Of a DNA stretch of 32,805 bases, positions 1 through 7,161 are shown piece by piece. A program made the translations under genes and the position numbers. The first letter of the stretch is position 1. Every line of letters begins with the position of its first letter. This stretch comes from Bacillota bacterium (GTDB lineage Bacteria; Eremiobacterota; SpSt-956; JAKJGF01), in contig JAKPQU010000380.1 of the NCBI GenBank assembly GCA_029555925.1, positions 1 through 32,805 on the forward strand. The letters run 5' to 3'. The notes under the pieces were generated by a model. It made no database searches and was not told the origin of the DNA. It was given only the letters and a program-made list of their open reading frames with translations.

Positions 1-198
1 TTTGTGTATATTTCGATGATAAGGCTTATGTTGAAACGCTTGGTTATACAAATGGCGTAATTAGGCTTTTCAGACACCATCTACCTTTATTTATATGAGA
101 ATCGTAATGCATAACGAGTAACCCATAACAGGAAGAACAGATTCTCATTCTTTATTCTGACAGAACCGGTCATGTTCGTTAAAGAGAAACAAATCTGT

Positions 199-249
199 GA
201 CCTTCAGTAAGTAAAAAAAGATTACACTACTGAAGGTCTATTTATTTTT
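199..249. terminator. Hairpin with T-rich flank, possible terminator
   Basis: A perfect 11-bp stem (GACCTTCAGTA at 199-209, TACTGAAGGTC at 228-238) encloses an 18-nt loop and is followed on the + strand by a T-rich run (239-249). It lies just past the stop of the minus-strand gene at 254, so it may end that gene, a + strand gene outside the window, or both. On the minus strand the downstream T-run is weak. The rest of 1-253 shows no gene, only a degenerate repeat tract around 105-130. Confidence 0.5.
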
Positions 250-253
250 CCGG

Positions 254-898
254 CTACATAGGTGTATCTGTTTTATCTGGAACATAAATACAGGCCATTC
301 TGTCATTAAACCTGTTAATTCTTTTTCTGTATTCTTCAAGCCATATAGAAGTTTCTTTAAGGCCATCTTTAAATCCGTCAGTGCCTTTATGTGATGCAAA
401 GGCAAGAAGACCATTTTTATTTATGACAAAAACCCTTTCAGGCCAGCCATTATAATCATCTTTTACACTGTTATTCATGTTATCAATAATAACAGGTATG
501 GTAATATTTCCCTCCGATATAAACAGACCGGCTGCCATACATCTTTCACCGTAATTTCTCGGATCTATTATATGACCGGCATACTCTGCAGGCCTGCTGC
601 AATTTGAAGGACGGCCTTCTTCTATGTAGACAATAAAAAATCTGGCAATATACTTATAAGTCCGGTATATTTGTTCCATTTTTTTTGAAGATTCAAAAAA
701 CTGCGGTGAAGTATAGCTTCCGAAGAAGAGCACAACAGGAAATTTATCTTTAAAATTATTCAGTGTAATTTTTTCCTGTCCGTCAGAAGTCATAAGATTG
801 AAACCAGGGGCAACAGAACCGGAAGATATTTCATTATATGCCTGAACCGGGCATACGAGAGATAATAAAAATATAACAGAGAAAACAGATTGTTTCAT
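254..898 (-). CDS. Secreted thioredoxin-fold protein resembling iodothyronine deiodinases; catalytic residue is Ser
   Basis: The 214-aa product starts with a signal peptide (hydrophobic residues 5-18, likely cleavage after Ala20) and so probably acts outside the cytoplasm. Residues 54-175 resemble the deiodinase/redoxin family: a VVLFFGSYTSPQF strand-loop, a VYIEEGRP segment near 90, a PVIIDNMNN segment and a PERVFVINKNG strand. In that family the GSxT motif is followed by selenocysteine or cysteine; here the position is Ser64 (codon TCA, 707-709). The remaining cysteines (in SNCSRP and GERCMA) do not form a CxxC. A strong AGGAGG lies 6 bases before the ATG. It is a single gene flanked by repeats. 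Fold assignment is fairly firm. Redox activity is doubtful given the Ser, and binding or a structural role is possible. Confidence 0.72.
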   Translation of the reverse strand: MKQSVFSVIFLLSLVCPVQAYNEISSGSVAPGFNLMTSDGQEKITLNNFKDKFPVVLFFGSYTSPQFFESSKKMEQIYRTYKYIARFFIVYIEEGRPSNCSRPAEYAGHIIDPRNYGERCMAAGLFISEGNITIPVIIDNMNNSVKDDYNGWPERVFVINKNGLLAFASHKGTDGFKDGLKETSIWLEEYRKRINRFNDRMACIYVPDKTDTPM

Positions 899-1048
899 GT
901 TAACACCTCCTGTTTATAAACTATAAAAGAGAATTGTGTAACATGACAGTAAAAAAGAAGTAATTTTTTACCTGTTAATCTTACATGAATCAATATATTT
1001 ATTGATATTCTCTATATTTTCTCCAATATATTTTTCCTCTATTGAATT

Positions 1049-1198
1049 TATAGTGTATTTCATAACTTATTAGAATTTAAGTCTTCGTGACGCGTAACGG
1101 GTTTAATCCCTGCGCATCACGCATTACGCTTTACGCATTACGAGGTCATAATTTATAGATAGTTATGAAACTAACTATAAATTATGAAATATACTATA
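1049..1198 (+). repeat. MITE-like element, family A (copy 1)
   Basis: The left end is TATAGTGTATTTCATAAC (1049-1066). An imperfect inverted copy, GTTATGAAACTAACTATA, lies at 1162-1179, and a second, closer inverted end follows at 1182-1198. The core holds a heptamer tract (GTGACGCGTAACG) and a CGCATTACG-rich segment. Nearly identical copies lie at 30135-30280 and 30432-30576, with truncated or divergent copies at 8039, 19517 and 24119. It contains no ORF. It fills most of the gap between two divergent genes. Confidence 0.8.
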
Positions 1199-1304
1199 AT
1201 GAATATTTTATCACAGATCAGGATAAACTTCTAAAAAAAGCTTGCAAAATACAGGATATAAGAATATTATTACAGGAGAAAACAACAGAGACAGAGGTGG
1301 AACT

Positions 1305-2237
1305 ATGAAAAAAAACGATAATACGACATCCCATCATGGTATAAAAATACCGGTGGAAGATAAAAATTACCCCAATGAAACAATCAAATTACTTATTGAG
1401 AGAGGAAGTTGCAGGAATTTTTCAGATAAAAAGATAGAAGACCATATTCTGGATTTCATATTGAGATCAGGAGTCCATGCCCCTACAGGAGGAAATCTTC
1501 AGCCTTATTCCATTATAAAGATAGAAGACAAAGACAGAAGGAACAATCTGGCGGAAATGTGCGGGCAAATATTTATGGCAAAAGCTCCTGTTCATTTACT
1601 ATTCTGTATTGACTGGCACAGATTGAAAAGATGGGCTGAACTTGAAACTGCTCCTTTCAGCGCCACTTCGTCTTTCCGACATTTCTGGATATCTTTTCAG
1701 GATGTCATCATATGTGCGCAGAATATATGCACTGCTGCCGATTCACTGGGACTCGGTTCTGTCTACATAGGTACGATAGTAGATTATATAAGGGAAATAA
1801 GAGAAATGTTTGAGCTACCACAGGGAGTATATCCGGTAGTTCTCCTATGCCTGGGCTATCCGAAGCTGAAAACTTCTGTGAGAAAAAAGCTTCCTACTTC
1901 CATTATAGTTCATAATGAAAGATATAACTCTATAGAAGACACGGAAATTCTGAAAAATTTCAATAAAAAATATGAAGATACCAGAATTGAAATAACGGAA
2001 GAACGAATGAAAGATATGAAAGAAACCTGCAGGGAAGTACATGGTGAAGAATTTGCGAAGAAATGTATCGAAAAAATCAAAGAAACCGGTTATATAACAC
2101 AGGTTCAAAGGTATTTCGGTCTTCACTACAGAGCAAATGAAATGCCTCTGGGGAATAAAGAATATCTGGAGACTTTTAAAGAAGCAGGATTTTCATGGTT
2201 TGAAGAATTTATACCGGAGAAATCTTATACTATTTAG
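1305..2237 (+). CDS. Nitroreductase-family FMN oxidoreductase
   Basis: The 310-aa product has the nitroreductase signature: an N-terminal RGSCRNFSDKKIED segment (family RRSxRxF, FMN phosphate contact), then SGVHAPTGGNLQPY and, near the middle, ADSLGLGSVYIG and PVVLLCLGYP (FMN/dimer motifs). Such proteins reduce nitro, quinone or related substrates with NAD(P)H; the substrate here is unknown. The C-terminal ~90 residues extend past the usual ~200-aa domain with a charged helical region. An ATG exists at 1242, but the stretch before 1305 is unlike the family, and an AGAGGTGG site precedes ATG 1305, so 1305 is preferred. The stop codon TAG (2235-2237) lies inside the start of repeat family B, so the C-terminus may have been altered by insertion. 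Confidence 0.88.
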   Translation: MKKNDNTTSHHGIKIPVEDKNYPNETIKLLIERGSCRNFSDKKIEDHILDFILRSGVHAPTGGNLQPYSIIKIEDKDRRNNLAEMCGQIFMAKAPVHLLFCIDWHRLKRWAELETAPFSATSSFRHFWISFQDVIICAQNICTAADSLGLGSVYIGTIVDYIREIREMFELPQGVYPVVLLCLGYPKLKTSVRKKLPTSIIVHNERYNSIEDTEILKNFNKKYEDTRIEITEERMKDMKETCREVHGEEFAKKCIEKIKETGYITQVQRYFGLHYRANEMPLGNKEYLETFKEAGFSWFEEFIPEKSYTI

Positions 2238-2444
2238 CTTTAGACATAGTAGTCTGCCTGCCTGGTGTTCCGGAGAAAAAAATATCACGGCAGCACAGGT
2301 ATATTTTATTGAATTATAAAAGTAGCATGATATAAGCTGTAACTGTTATAAACGTTGCAGTTTAGATTTTTTTCGGAGGAGCATCAGGCAGGCAGACAGT
2401 ATTTACCTGTTATTCAAATTGTTCAGTTTAATTAAAGCAATTTT
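2227..2444 (+). repeat. MITE-like element, family B (copy 1, uninterrupted)
   Basis: An approximately 218-bp element with long imperfect inverted ends: AGTCTGCCTGCCTGGTG on the left and, on the opposite strand at the right, a matching TGTCTGCCTGCCTGATG. Other copies lie at 19612-19821 (inverted) and 30041-30404 (interrupted by a family A element). The left boundary, set by where the three copies begin to match (ATACTATTTAGC), lies inside the 3' end of the nitroreductase gene. Confidence 0.8.
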
Positions 2445-2527
2445 ATATGAAAATGATGAAGTTTGTCACTTCACTGACCGTTGATTTTCATATCAGGTTG
2501 TGACCGCTCCGGTCATGTCTGTTGGTA
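2445..2527 (+). repeat. Structured repeat, family D (copy 1)
   Basis: The inverted arms ATATGAAAAT (2445-2454) and ATTTTCATAT (2484-2493) enclose a nested TGAAGT/ACTTCA pair. The palindromic segment GACCGCTCCGGTC (2502-2514) and a conserved tail follow. A near-identical copy lies at 15933-16015. Both copies sit just 3' of a + strand gene or repeat. The hairpin has no T-run after it. It could be a processed RNA structure or a mobile-element end. Confidence 0.65.
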
Positions 2528-2533
2528 TTAATT

Positions 2534-2956
2534 ATGAATTACAGAGAAGCAACCCAGAACTCCTCTTACCGGACATTGGGCGGGTATAAGGAATCGGAAT
2601 TGGATTTTTGTGGTACTGTGATTTCCGGGATGGCCCGCTCAACGGACTACTATGTATTGAGGGACGAAAATACTGATTTCAGATGTTCGAGGAGAGCGGC
2701 CATCCTGAATTTGCCGATTTTTACCGCAGATTTCTCATCATTGAACTTTCCCAGGAACAGTTATGGGAGGAAGAGTCATGGCATACTCTCTTTCAAAAGA
2801 AGGTTGGCTTTCATACAGACTATGGCCGTAATAAGCGTGAGGAACTGGTCAGACTGAAGCCTCATCAGATTCAAGAAGAGTTCTATGAGTTATACCGCCG
2901 CCGCAGTCCCCTTTCCATCGATGACAATCCGGTTACTGGCTGGTTCGAGACCTGAC
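2534..2956 (+). pseudogene. Degenerate coding region, frameshifted, unrecognised
   Basis: Coding-like sequence begins with ATG 2534 (MNYREATQ...) in one frame. Near 2675-2685 the plausible reading passes to another frame, which runs as FEESGHPEFADFYRRFLI to the TGA ending at 2955, about 140 codons in all. Codon choice (many C/G-ending codons such as GCC, CGC, ATC and CTG) differs from the A/T-ending neighbours, suggesting a foreign origin. No ribosome binding site is evident, and it follows repeats B1 and D1 directly. I do not recognise the protein; a decayed piece of a mobile element or transferred gene is the best guess. Confidence 0.35.
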
Positions 2957-2972
2957 ATACTGCCAGAACCAG
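2940..2972. terminator. Hairpin between convergent ends, possible terminator
   Basis: A 7-bp perfect stem, CTGGTTC (2940-2946) with GAACCAG (2966-2972), overlaps the end of the degenerate region and lies 8 bases past the stop of the minus-strand hydrolase. On the + strand a T-run follows only after a short gap (2982-2987). Weak support. Confidence 0.3.
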
Positions 2973-2979
2973 TAGAAAA

Positions 2980-3903
2980 TCATTTTTTCTCTGATAAAGA
3001 ACGATAAAAATCACTTATGGCATGGCCTGTATTTTCAGGTTCATCTTCCGGTAAAAAATGTTTTCCCTTCCCCGTATATTTTACCTGAAGAGAGTCAACA
3101 TATTTCTTTGCCATAGAGACACCTTTTTTTCTTATGGCAGAGCCAGGTTCTCCATAGAGAAGAAGTTTCGGAACAGCGGAATGACGCAACCAGTTACTGT
3201 ATCTGTTAATTATATCCGGTATATCACCCGGTCTAGTTGACAGAGGAGTAATAGTATTGGGGCCTACTCCTTCAAGCCAGACTTTTTTTCTCACTGATGC
3301 ATCCCGCCATGGTGCCTGATATATTTCTATTTCTTTTTGAGAAGGTTTTCTTACCATGCCCATGGCAAGCATATCCTTTACAGCCTGTTCTCCTTTAGTT
3401 ACAATGGCATATTCGGCTATCTTCTTTATACGAAGAAGTCTCATAATCATACGGGCAGAGAATGGCATCTGCCTGAAGGTCATATCTGCAGGCAGAAAAA
3501 AACCTTCGAACATGACAATTCCAAGGATATTACTTTCATTATGCATGGCATAGTTCAAACCTGCTATCAGCCCCAGATCCATACCGACAAGGATGATATT
3601 ATTCAAATTTAAAGCTTCAAAGGTGCCTTTCAGAAATTTCGTATAAGTTTCCGGATTATAGTCTATATCCAGAGGTTTATCACTTTTACCGGAACCTATA
3701 AGATCAATGGCAACAGTTCTTCCGTATGGACAAATATAAGGAATGACATTTCTCCATAAATAGGCATGGACAGGTATACCATGAAGAAGAACTACAGGAG
3801 GGTCACCGGTGCCTGCTTCCACATAATGGATCTTAACATTATTAACTGTCACATATCTGGATTCATACGGAAATTCCGATGATATAATCTGTTTTTTATC
3901 CAT
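2980..3903 (-). CDS. Alpha/beta hydrolase, haloalkane-dehalogenase-like with altered halide site
   Basis: The 307-aa cytoplasmic alpha/beta hydrolase has the layout of haloalkane dehalogenases: LLHGIPVHAYLWRN (residues 39-52, oxyanion region), DLIGSGKSDKP, the nucleophile elbow VGMDLG with Asp109, the family-typical acid at Glu133 (MFEGFF) and His282 (KHFLPEDEPENTG). The Asp nucleophile, rather than Ser, points to dehalogenase or epoxide-hydrolase relatives. However, the halide-stabilising Trp after the nucleophile is Leu110 and the usual Asn of HGNP is Ile43, so true dehalogenation is doubtful. An in-frame stop lies a few codons upstream, fixing the start at ATG 3903. The nearest Shine-Dalgarno-like GAGGTG is too far away (about 23 bases), so translation may be weak. 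It stands alone. Confidence 0.82.
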   Translation of the reverse strand: MDKKQIISSEFPYESRYVTVNNVKIHYVEAGTGDPPVVLLHGIPVHAYLWRNVIPYICPYGRTVAIDLIGSGKSDKPLDIDYNPETYTKFLKGTFEALNLNNIILVGMDLGLIAGLNYAMHNESNILGIVMFEGFFLPADMTFRQMPFSARMIMRLLRIKKIAEYAIVTKGEQAVKDMLAMGMVRKPSQKEIEIYQAPWRDASVRKKVWLEGVGPNTITPLSTRPGDIPDIINRYSNWLRHSAVPKLLLYGEPGSAIRKKGVSMAKKYVDSLQVKYTGKGKHFLPEDEPENTGHAISDFYRSLSEKK

Positions 3904-4053
3904 AATAGAATCTTATTTTTTCTTCTCACCTCTCTTTTTTAATATTACTGTTAACAGATGAATGATACCGGTATATTTAAGTTCAGGATCAACATATTGA
4001 TGCAAAAAATAAAAATTCTCCTTATATGTTATTCTATGGAGAGTATTTTACTG

Positions 4054-4153
4054 TAGTGAGTGCAGATAATACATATACGCCTCGTCACGCGTAACGCGTA
4101 ACGCGTGACGGGAGGAGGAAAACTTTTATTACATGCTTATCCTCAGGTCAGTA
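4054..4153 (+). repeat. MITE-like element, family C (copy 1)
   Basis: The ends share an imperfect inverted repeat based on CTGACCTGAGCATAA (here AGTGAGTGCAGATAATA on the left and CTTATCCTCAGGTCAGTA on the right). The core is a heptamer array, GTCACGCGTAACGCGTAACG. Related copies lie at 14867-14964, 23908-23992 and 32593-32655, with a fragment at 30413-30431. The whole stretch 3904-4179 has no gene. Confidence 0.7.
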
Positions 4154-4179
4154 GTTTATCCCGGACAGACCTGCAAATT

Positions 4180-4623
4180 TCAAACTGATTTCTCCAGTAT
4201 TTCAGTAAGAATTTTACGAAGTTTTTCCCTGTCATCATCGGTAAGTTTCACAGGCCCTTTTGTCCTCTCCCCTGCTCTTCTCAATTTTGCGTCTCTATGC
4301 CTTTTTGCCAGCATATAATCCATTTTATCAGCTTCGTAAACAACGCCTCTCGGAGAAATGGCACAGGCATGTTTACTCAATATAAGAGAAGCAAGGCCCC
4401 AGTCACCTGTAATTACGACATCCCCTTTTTCAGTTATATTAAAAATCTTCATATCGGCAGCCTGACTTATATTATCCACAACAATGAGACTCACATGGTC
4501 ATGGTCTTCTTTATAAAAATGAGAAACACTTAACACTATAACAACAGACACTTTATATTTTGCTGCAAGTTCTATAACAACCTCTTTAAATGGAGAAGAA
4601 TCTCCGTCGATTATTATCTTCAT
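4180..4623 (-). CDS. UPF0178 (YaiI/YqxD, DUF188) family protein
   Basis: The 147-aa product matches the UPF0178 family along its whole length: an N-terminal strand plus acidic motif (IIDGDSSPFK, where the family usually has DADACPV), VVDNISQAAD, a GDVVITGDWGLASLIL segment and the hallmark RGVVYEADKMDYML followed by KLRRAGERTKGPVKL. The fold is PIN-like and the biological role is not established. The usual Cys of the first motif is Ser here, while the acidic residues remain. Its ATG (4621-4623) overlaps the stop of the upstream gene (4620-4622) as ATGA, which implies translational coupling within a two-gene operon. No separate strong ribosome site is needed. Confidence 0.9.
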   Translation of the reverse strand: MKIIIDGDSSPFKEVVIELAAKYKVSVVIVLSVSHFYKEDHDHVSLIVVDNISQAADMKIFNITEKGDVVITGDWGLASLILSKHACAISPRGVVYEADKMDYMLAKRHRDAKLRRAGERTKGPVKLTDDDREKLRKILTEILEKSV

Positions 4624-5816
4624 TTCGGAGGCCTTATCAGAACTATAGGAGTCTGTTCGTCTGCGTTACCCTGGGGGTTATGCTTCAGAGCTTTCACTAT
4701 AATTTCTCTGTCTTTCAGAGTGCAACCGAGCACATCCACTTTACCGAGATCATTTGCATCTACCACCGTGGCATCAAGGCCTGTTTTTGCTTTTATTTCT
4801 TCAGAAACCTTCTGTGGATCTTTCGGGCCGAGCACTACATATTTATCAAAAGGCGGCATCGTGCCTGGCGGGTCATCTATAGTGGCGGCAGGTCTTCCAG
4901 CAAGCCTGTAAAAATCTCCCTTTCTACCTATAAATTTACCGAGAGAACCGACTGTAAAAGAAATAAGTATGCGCCATAGTCCCACTTCCCTTATAGCCAT
5001 TTCAAGGCTGTAAGGAGAAGAGAGGCTTGCATCCTGCTGAAAAAAACGGTTCAGTCTTGTAGCCCAGTATCCCGGCTTTATTGTTTCAATATAAACAGCC
5101 CTTCCCTGAAGTATGGCTATGACACTTTCTGCTATGGCAACTATATCACCTTCCTGAGAGAGAGGTATAACATATTTATTCAATACATCCATCAATGTAT
5201 CTGTTTCTCTCAGTATATGGGTTTTTACCGGTATGGTTTTTATCGATTCATCTACAGGCTTTCTGGGAGAAACAGGCGGAATTTCTTCCTTTACGACCGG
5301 CACTTCACCTGATACAACCTCCAGGTCTTCAGGTTTTATAAGGAATTCTTTTCGTTCATATATTACAGGATTTCTTCCGTAATATTTATAATACAACTCG
5401 AAATACATTTCTTCAGGCAGTTCATTTCTATATACAGCTTTACCGTCTTTATGTTTTATACTGACAGAACCTTTAAGGACTACTTTTTTCCCCGGTTTTA
5501 CAAGGAAGGCTTCCCAGTAATTGTCATGATATACGGGAAGTTCTGGATTTACAATCTGTGATCTTATAATAAAATCATTATATTTATTTCCTTCAGGTTC
5601 CAGACGGAAGAGACCGTCTATCACTATGGCCTGCTGTTTCCCCCGGTTTTCAAAAGGAACTGTAAAGGAGAGTAAAATTTCATTATCGGCAAGCCTGAGC
5701 TGCTTTTCTTTTATATCATTCACCTTCAGATCGCAATCGCCCATTTTTTTACACATAGATTCAAAAATTATATATAAAACAAATAAAAGACATAATGTCA
5801 GTAAAATATAAATCAT
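4620..5816 (-). CDS. Membrane-anchored protein with F420-0:gamma-glutamyl-ligase-like domain
   Basis: The 398-aa product begins with a single membrane segment (residues 2-19). Residues ~30-165 look like a beta-rich domain. A Pro/Val linker follows to about 190, then a region resembling the coenzyme F420-0:L-glutamate ligase family (PF01996/COG1478): GDIVAIAESVIAILQGR, SSPYSLEMAIREVGLWRIL, SLGKFIGRKGDFYRLAG, IDDPP, YVVLGPKDPQKV and VVDANDLGKVDVLG. In true ligases this domain adds glutamate to F420-0. Membrane anchoring, an extra N-terminal domain and the absence of other F420 genes here suggest a different substrate. A clear GGAGA site sits before ATG 5816. The gene is coupled to the UPF0178 gene by a 4-base overlap. 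Confidence 0.78.
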   Translation of the reverse strand: MIYILLTLCLLFVLYIIFESMCKKMGDCDLKVNDIKEKQLRLADNEILLSFTVPFENRGKQQAIVIDGLFRLEPEGNKYNDFIIRSQIVNPELPVYHDNYWEAFLVKPGKKVVLKGSVSIKHKDGKAVYRNELPEEMYFELYYKYYGRNPVIYERKEFLIKPEDLEVVSGEVPVVKEEIPPVSPRKPVDESIKTIPVKTHILRETDTLMDVLNKYVIPLSQEGDIVAIAESVIAILQGRAVYIETIKPGYWATRLNRFFQQDASLSSPYSLEMAIREVGLWRILISFTVGSLGKFIGRKGDFYRLAGRPAATIDDPPGTMPPFDKYVVLGPKDPQKVSEEIKAKTGLDATVVDANDLGKVDVLGCTLKDREIIVKALKHNPQGNADEQTPIVLIRPPK

Positions 5817-5835
5817 AGTTTTTCTCCTTTTTTAA

Positions 5836-5962
5836 CGTGACGCGTAACGCGTGACGCGTGACGGGTGGTTCGTGATGCGTGATGCGTGATGCGTATTAAT
5901 CCCGGGCGTTTATTTAAACGCCACTACTCACGACTCACTTTTCACGACTCACGACTCACTAC
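5836..5962. repeat. Heptamer array with central hairpin
   Basis: Tandem 7-mers of three kinds run together: GTGACGC/GTAACGC (5837-5865), GTGATGC (5871-5895) and, after a perfect 8-bp hairpin (GGCGTTTA/TAAACGCC, 5905-5922), CTCACGA/CTCACTT units (5926-5960). The last unit contributes the stop codon of the adjacent ddl gene (5959-5961). It fills the gap between ddl and the F420-ligase-like gene. Confidence 0.8.
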
Positions 5963-7086
5963 TTTCTCTCGACCTTGCTCTTTTTATGCCTGTGTCCGTC
6001 AAGTGCCAGTTCTATAAGCCTTGTGAGCAGGTCAGGGAAAGAGATTCCCATGGCTCTTGCTGCCTGAGGGAAGAGAGAATTCCTCGTCATACCGGGGATT
6101 GTATTTGTTTCAAGAACATATAATTCATTATCCTTTATAATCATATCTGTCCGTGAAAGTCCGGCACATCCCAGGATTTTATGAACCTTTATACCCAGTT
6201 CCTGTGCCCTCAGGGTAAGATCTTCAGAGATCCTTGCAGGCGTAATTTCCCGGGTACTTCCGTTGTATTTCACATCATAATCAAAAAAAACGGCACTATC
6301 GGGAGGTATTATTTCTACCAGAGGCAAAGCGGAAGGTTCTTCCCCGGCAAAAGCTCCCAGGACAGGGCAGGTTATTTCCGTACCCTTTATATATTCTTCC
6401 ACAATTACTCTGTTGTCATAATCAAGAGCAAGAAGCATTTTTTCCTTCAATTCATCCACTGACTTCACAATAAAAGTTCCGACGCTGGAACCCAGATTTG
6501 ACGGTTTTACAACACAGGGATAGGATAGATTCATTTCTATATTATTAATTAACTTATCAGAATTTTTCTGCCATTCCCAGTAATCAAATGTCACGAAATT
6601 GGGAGTTTTTATATTATTATATATATAAACTTCTTTGCATTTTGCTTTATCCATGGCAAGAGCACTTGCAAGAACGCCTGACCCTGTATATGGTATATTC
6701 ATCATTTCAAGCAATCCCTGGACTGTGCCATCTTCTCCGAAGGGGCCATGGAGTGCCAGAAATACGACATCAATTTTCTCCTCTTCCCCGCCTTTAAGCT
6801 GTTCTATATTACTGTTTGAAAGAACAGGCCAGTTTTCTTCCGAAATATTTACAGTATGATAGCCTTTACTGTCAATTATTGAAAATACACCTTCTCTCAC
6901 ATCAAGTTCTTTTCCTTCTGATACATACCCGCCCGGTATAAGCCATTCGCCGTTCTTTTTAATCTTTACAGGCTTTACGTTATATTTAGTCTTATCCAGA
7001 GCATTTACAACTTCTTCACCTGATTTAAGAGAAATTTCATGTTCTGCTGTCTTACCTCCCATAAGGACTGCCACATTGAGTTTCAT
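5959..7086 (-). CDS. ddl: D-alanine--D-alanine ligase
   Basis: The 375-aa ATP-grasp enzyme joins two D-alanines for peptidoglycan precursors in the cytoplasm. Visible motifs: VLMGGKTAEHEISLKSGEEV at the N-terminus, HGPFGEDGTVQGLLE, YTGSGVLASALAMDKA, VVKPSNLGSSVG (ATP/phosphate loop), VEEYIKGTEIT and the C-terminal VLETNTIPGMT with the metal-binding Asn. The longest frame opens at 7119 (MFHVKQ), but that ATG lies inside a parS palindrome. ATG 7084-7086 has an AAAGGTGG site 6 bases upstream and matches the usual family start, so it is preferred. The C-terminal lysine/arginine tail ends in a stop supplied by a heptamer array. No other cell-wall genes are adjacent. Confidence 0.95.
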   Translation of the reverse strand: MKLNVAVLMGGKTAEHEISLKSGEEVVNALDKTKYNVKPVKIKKNGEWLIPGGYVSEGKELDVREGVFSIIDSKGYHTVNISEENWPVLSNSNIEQLKGGEEEKIDVVFLALHGPFGEDGTVQGLLEMMNIPYTGSGVLASALAMDKAKCKEVYIYNNIKTPNFVTFDYWEWQKNSDKLINNIEMNLSYPCVVKPSNLGSSVGTFIVKSVDELKEKMLLALDYDNRVIVEEYIKGTEITCPVLGAFAGEEPSALPLVEIIPPDSAVFFDYDVKYNGSTREITPARISEDLTLRAQELGIKVHKILGCAGLSRTDMIIKDNELYVLETNTIPGMTRNSLFPQAARAMGISFPDLLTRLIELALDGHRHKKSKVERK

Positions 7087-7102
7087 AAAAAATCCACCTT
7101 TC

Positions 7103-7118
7103 TGTTTCACGTGAAACA
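7103..7118. promoter_or_regulatory. parS centromere site (ParB/Spo0J binding)
   Basis: The 16-bp sequence TGTTTCACGTGAAACA is a perfect palindrome and matches the widely conserved bacterial chromosomal parS consensus at every position. It lies just upstream of the ddl ribosome site. ParB loads at such sites, which cluster near the replication origin in most bacteria, so this window is probably origin-proximal. No parA or parB gene is in the window and I saw no second copy. Confidence 0.85.
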
Positions 7119-7124
7119 TTTGAA

Positions 7125-7150
7125 TCGTGACGCGTAACGCGTGATGCGTA
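7125..7150. repeat. Short heptamer array
   Basis: GTGACGC, GTAACGC and GTGATGC units lie between ddl and the next minus-strand gene, directly abutting the parS site on its distal side. Confidence 0.7.
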
Positions 7151-7161
7151 ATCTAAAAAAT

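Noticed and set aside
5959..7119. ddl starting at ATG 7119 (MFHVKQ...)
   Set aside because: The extra codons are a translation of parS, and ATG 7086 has the better ribosome site and the family-typical start.
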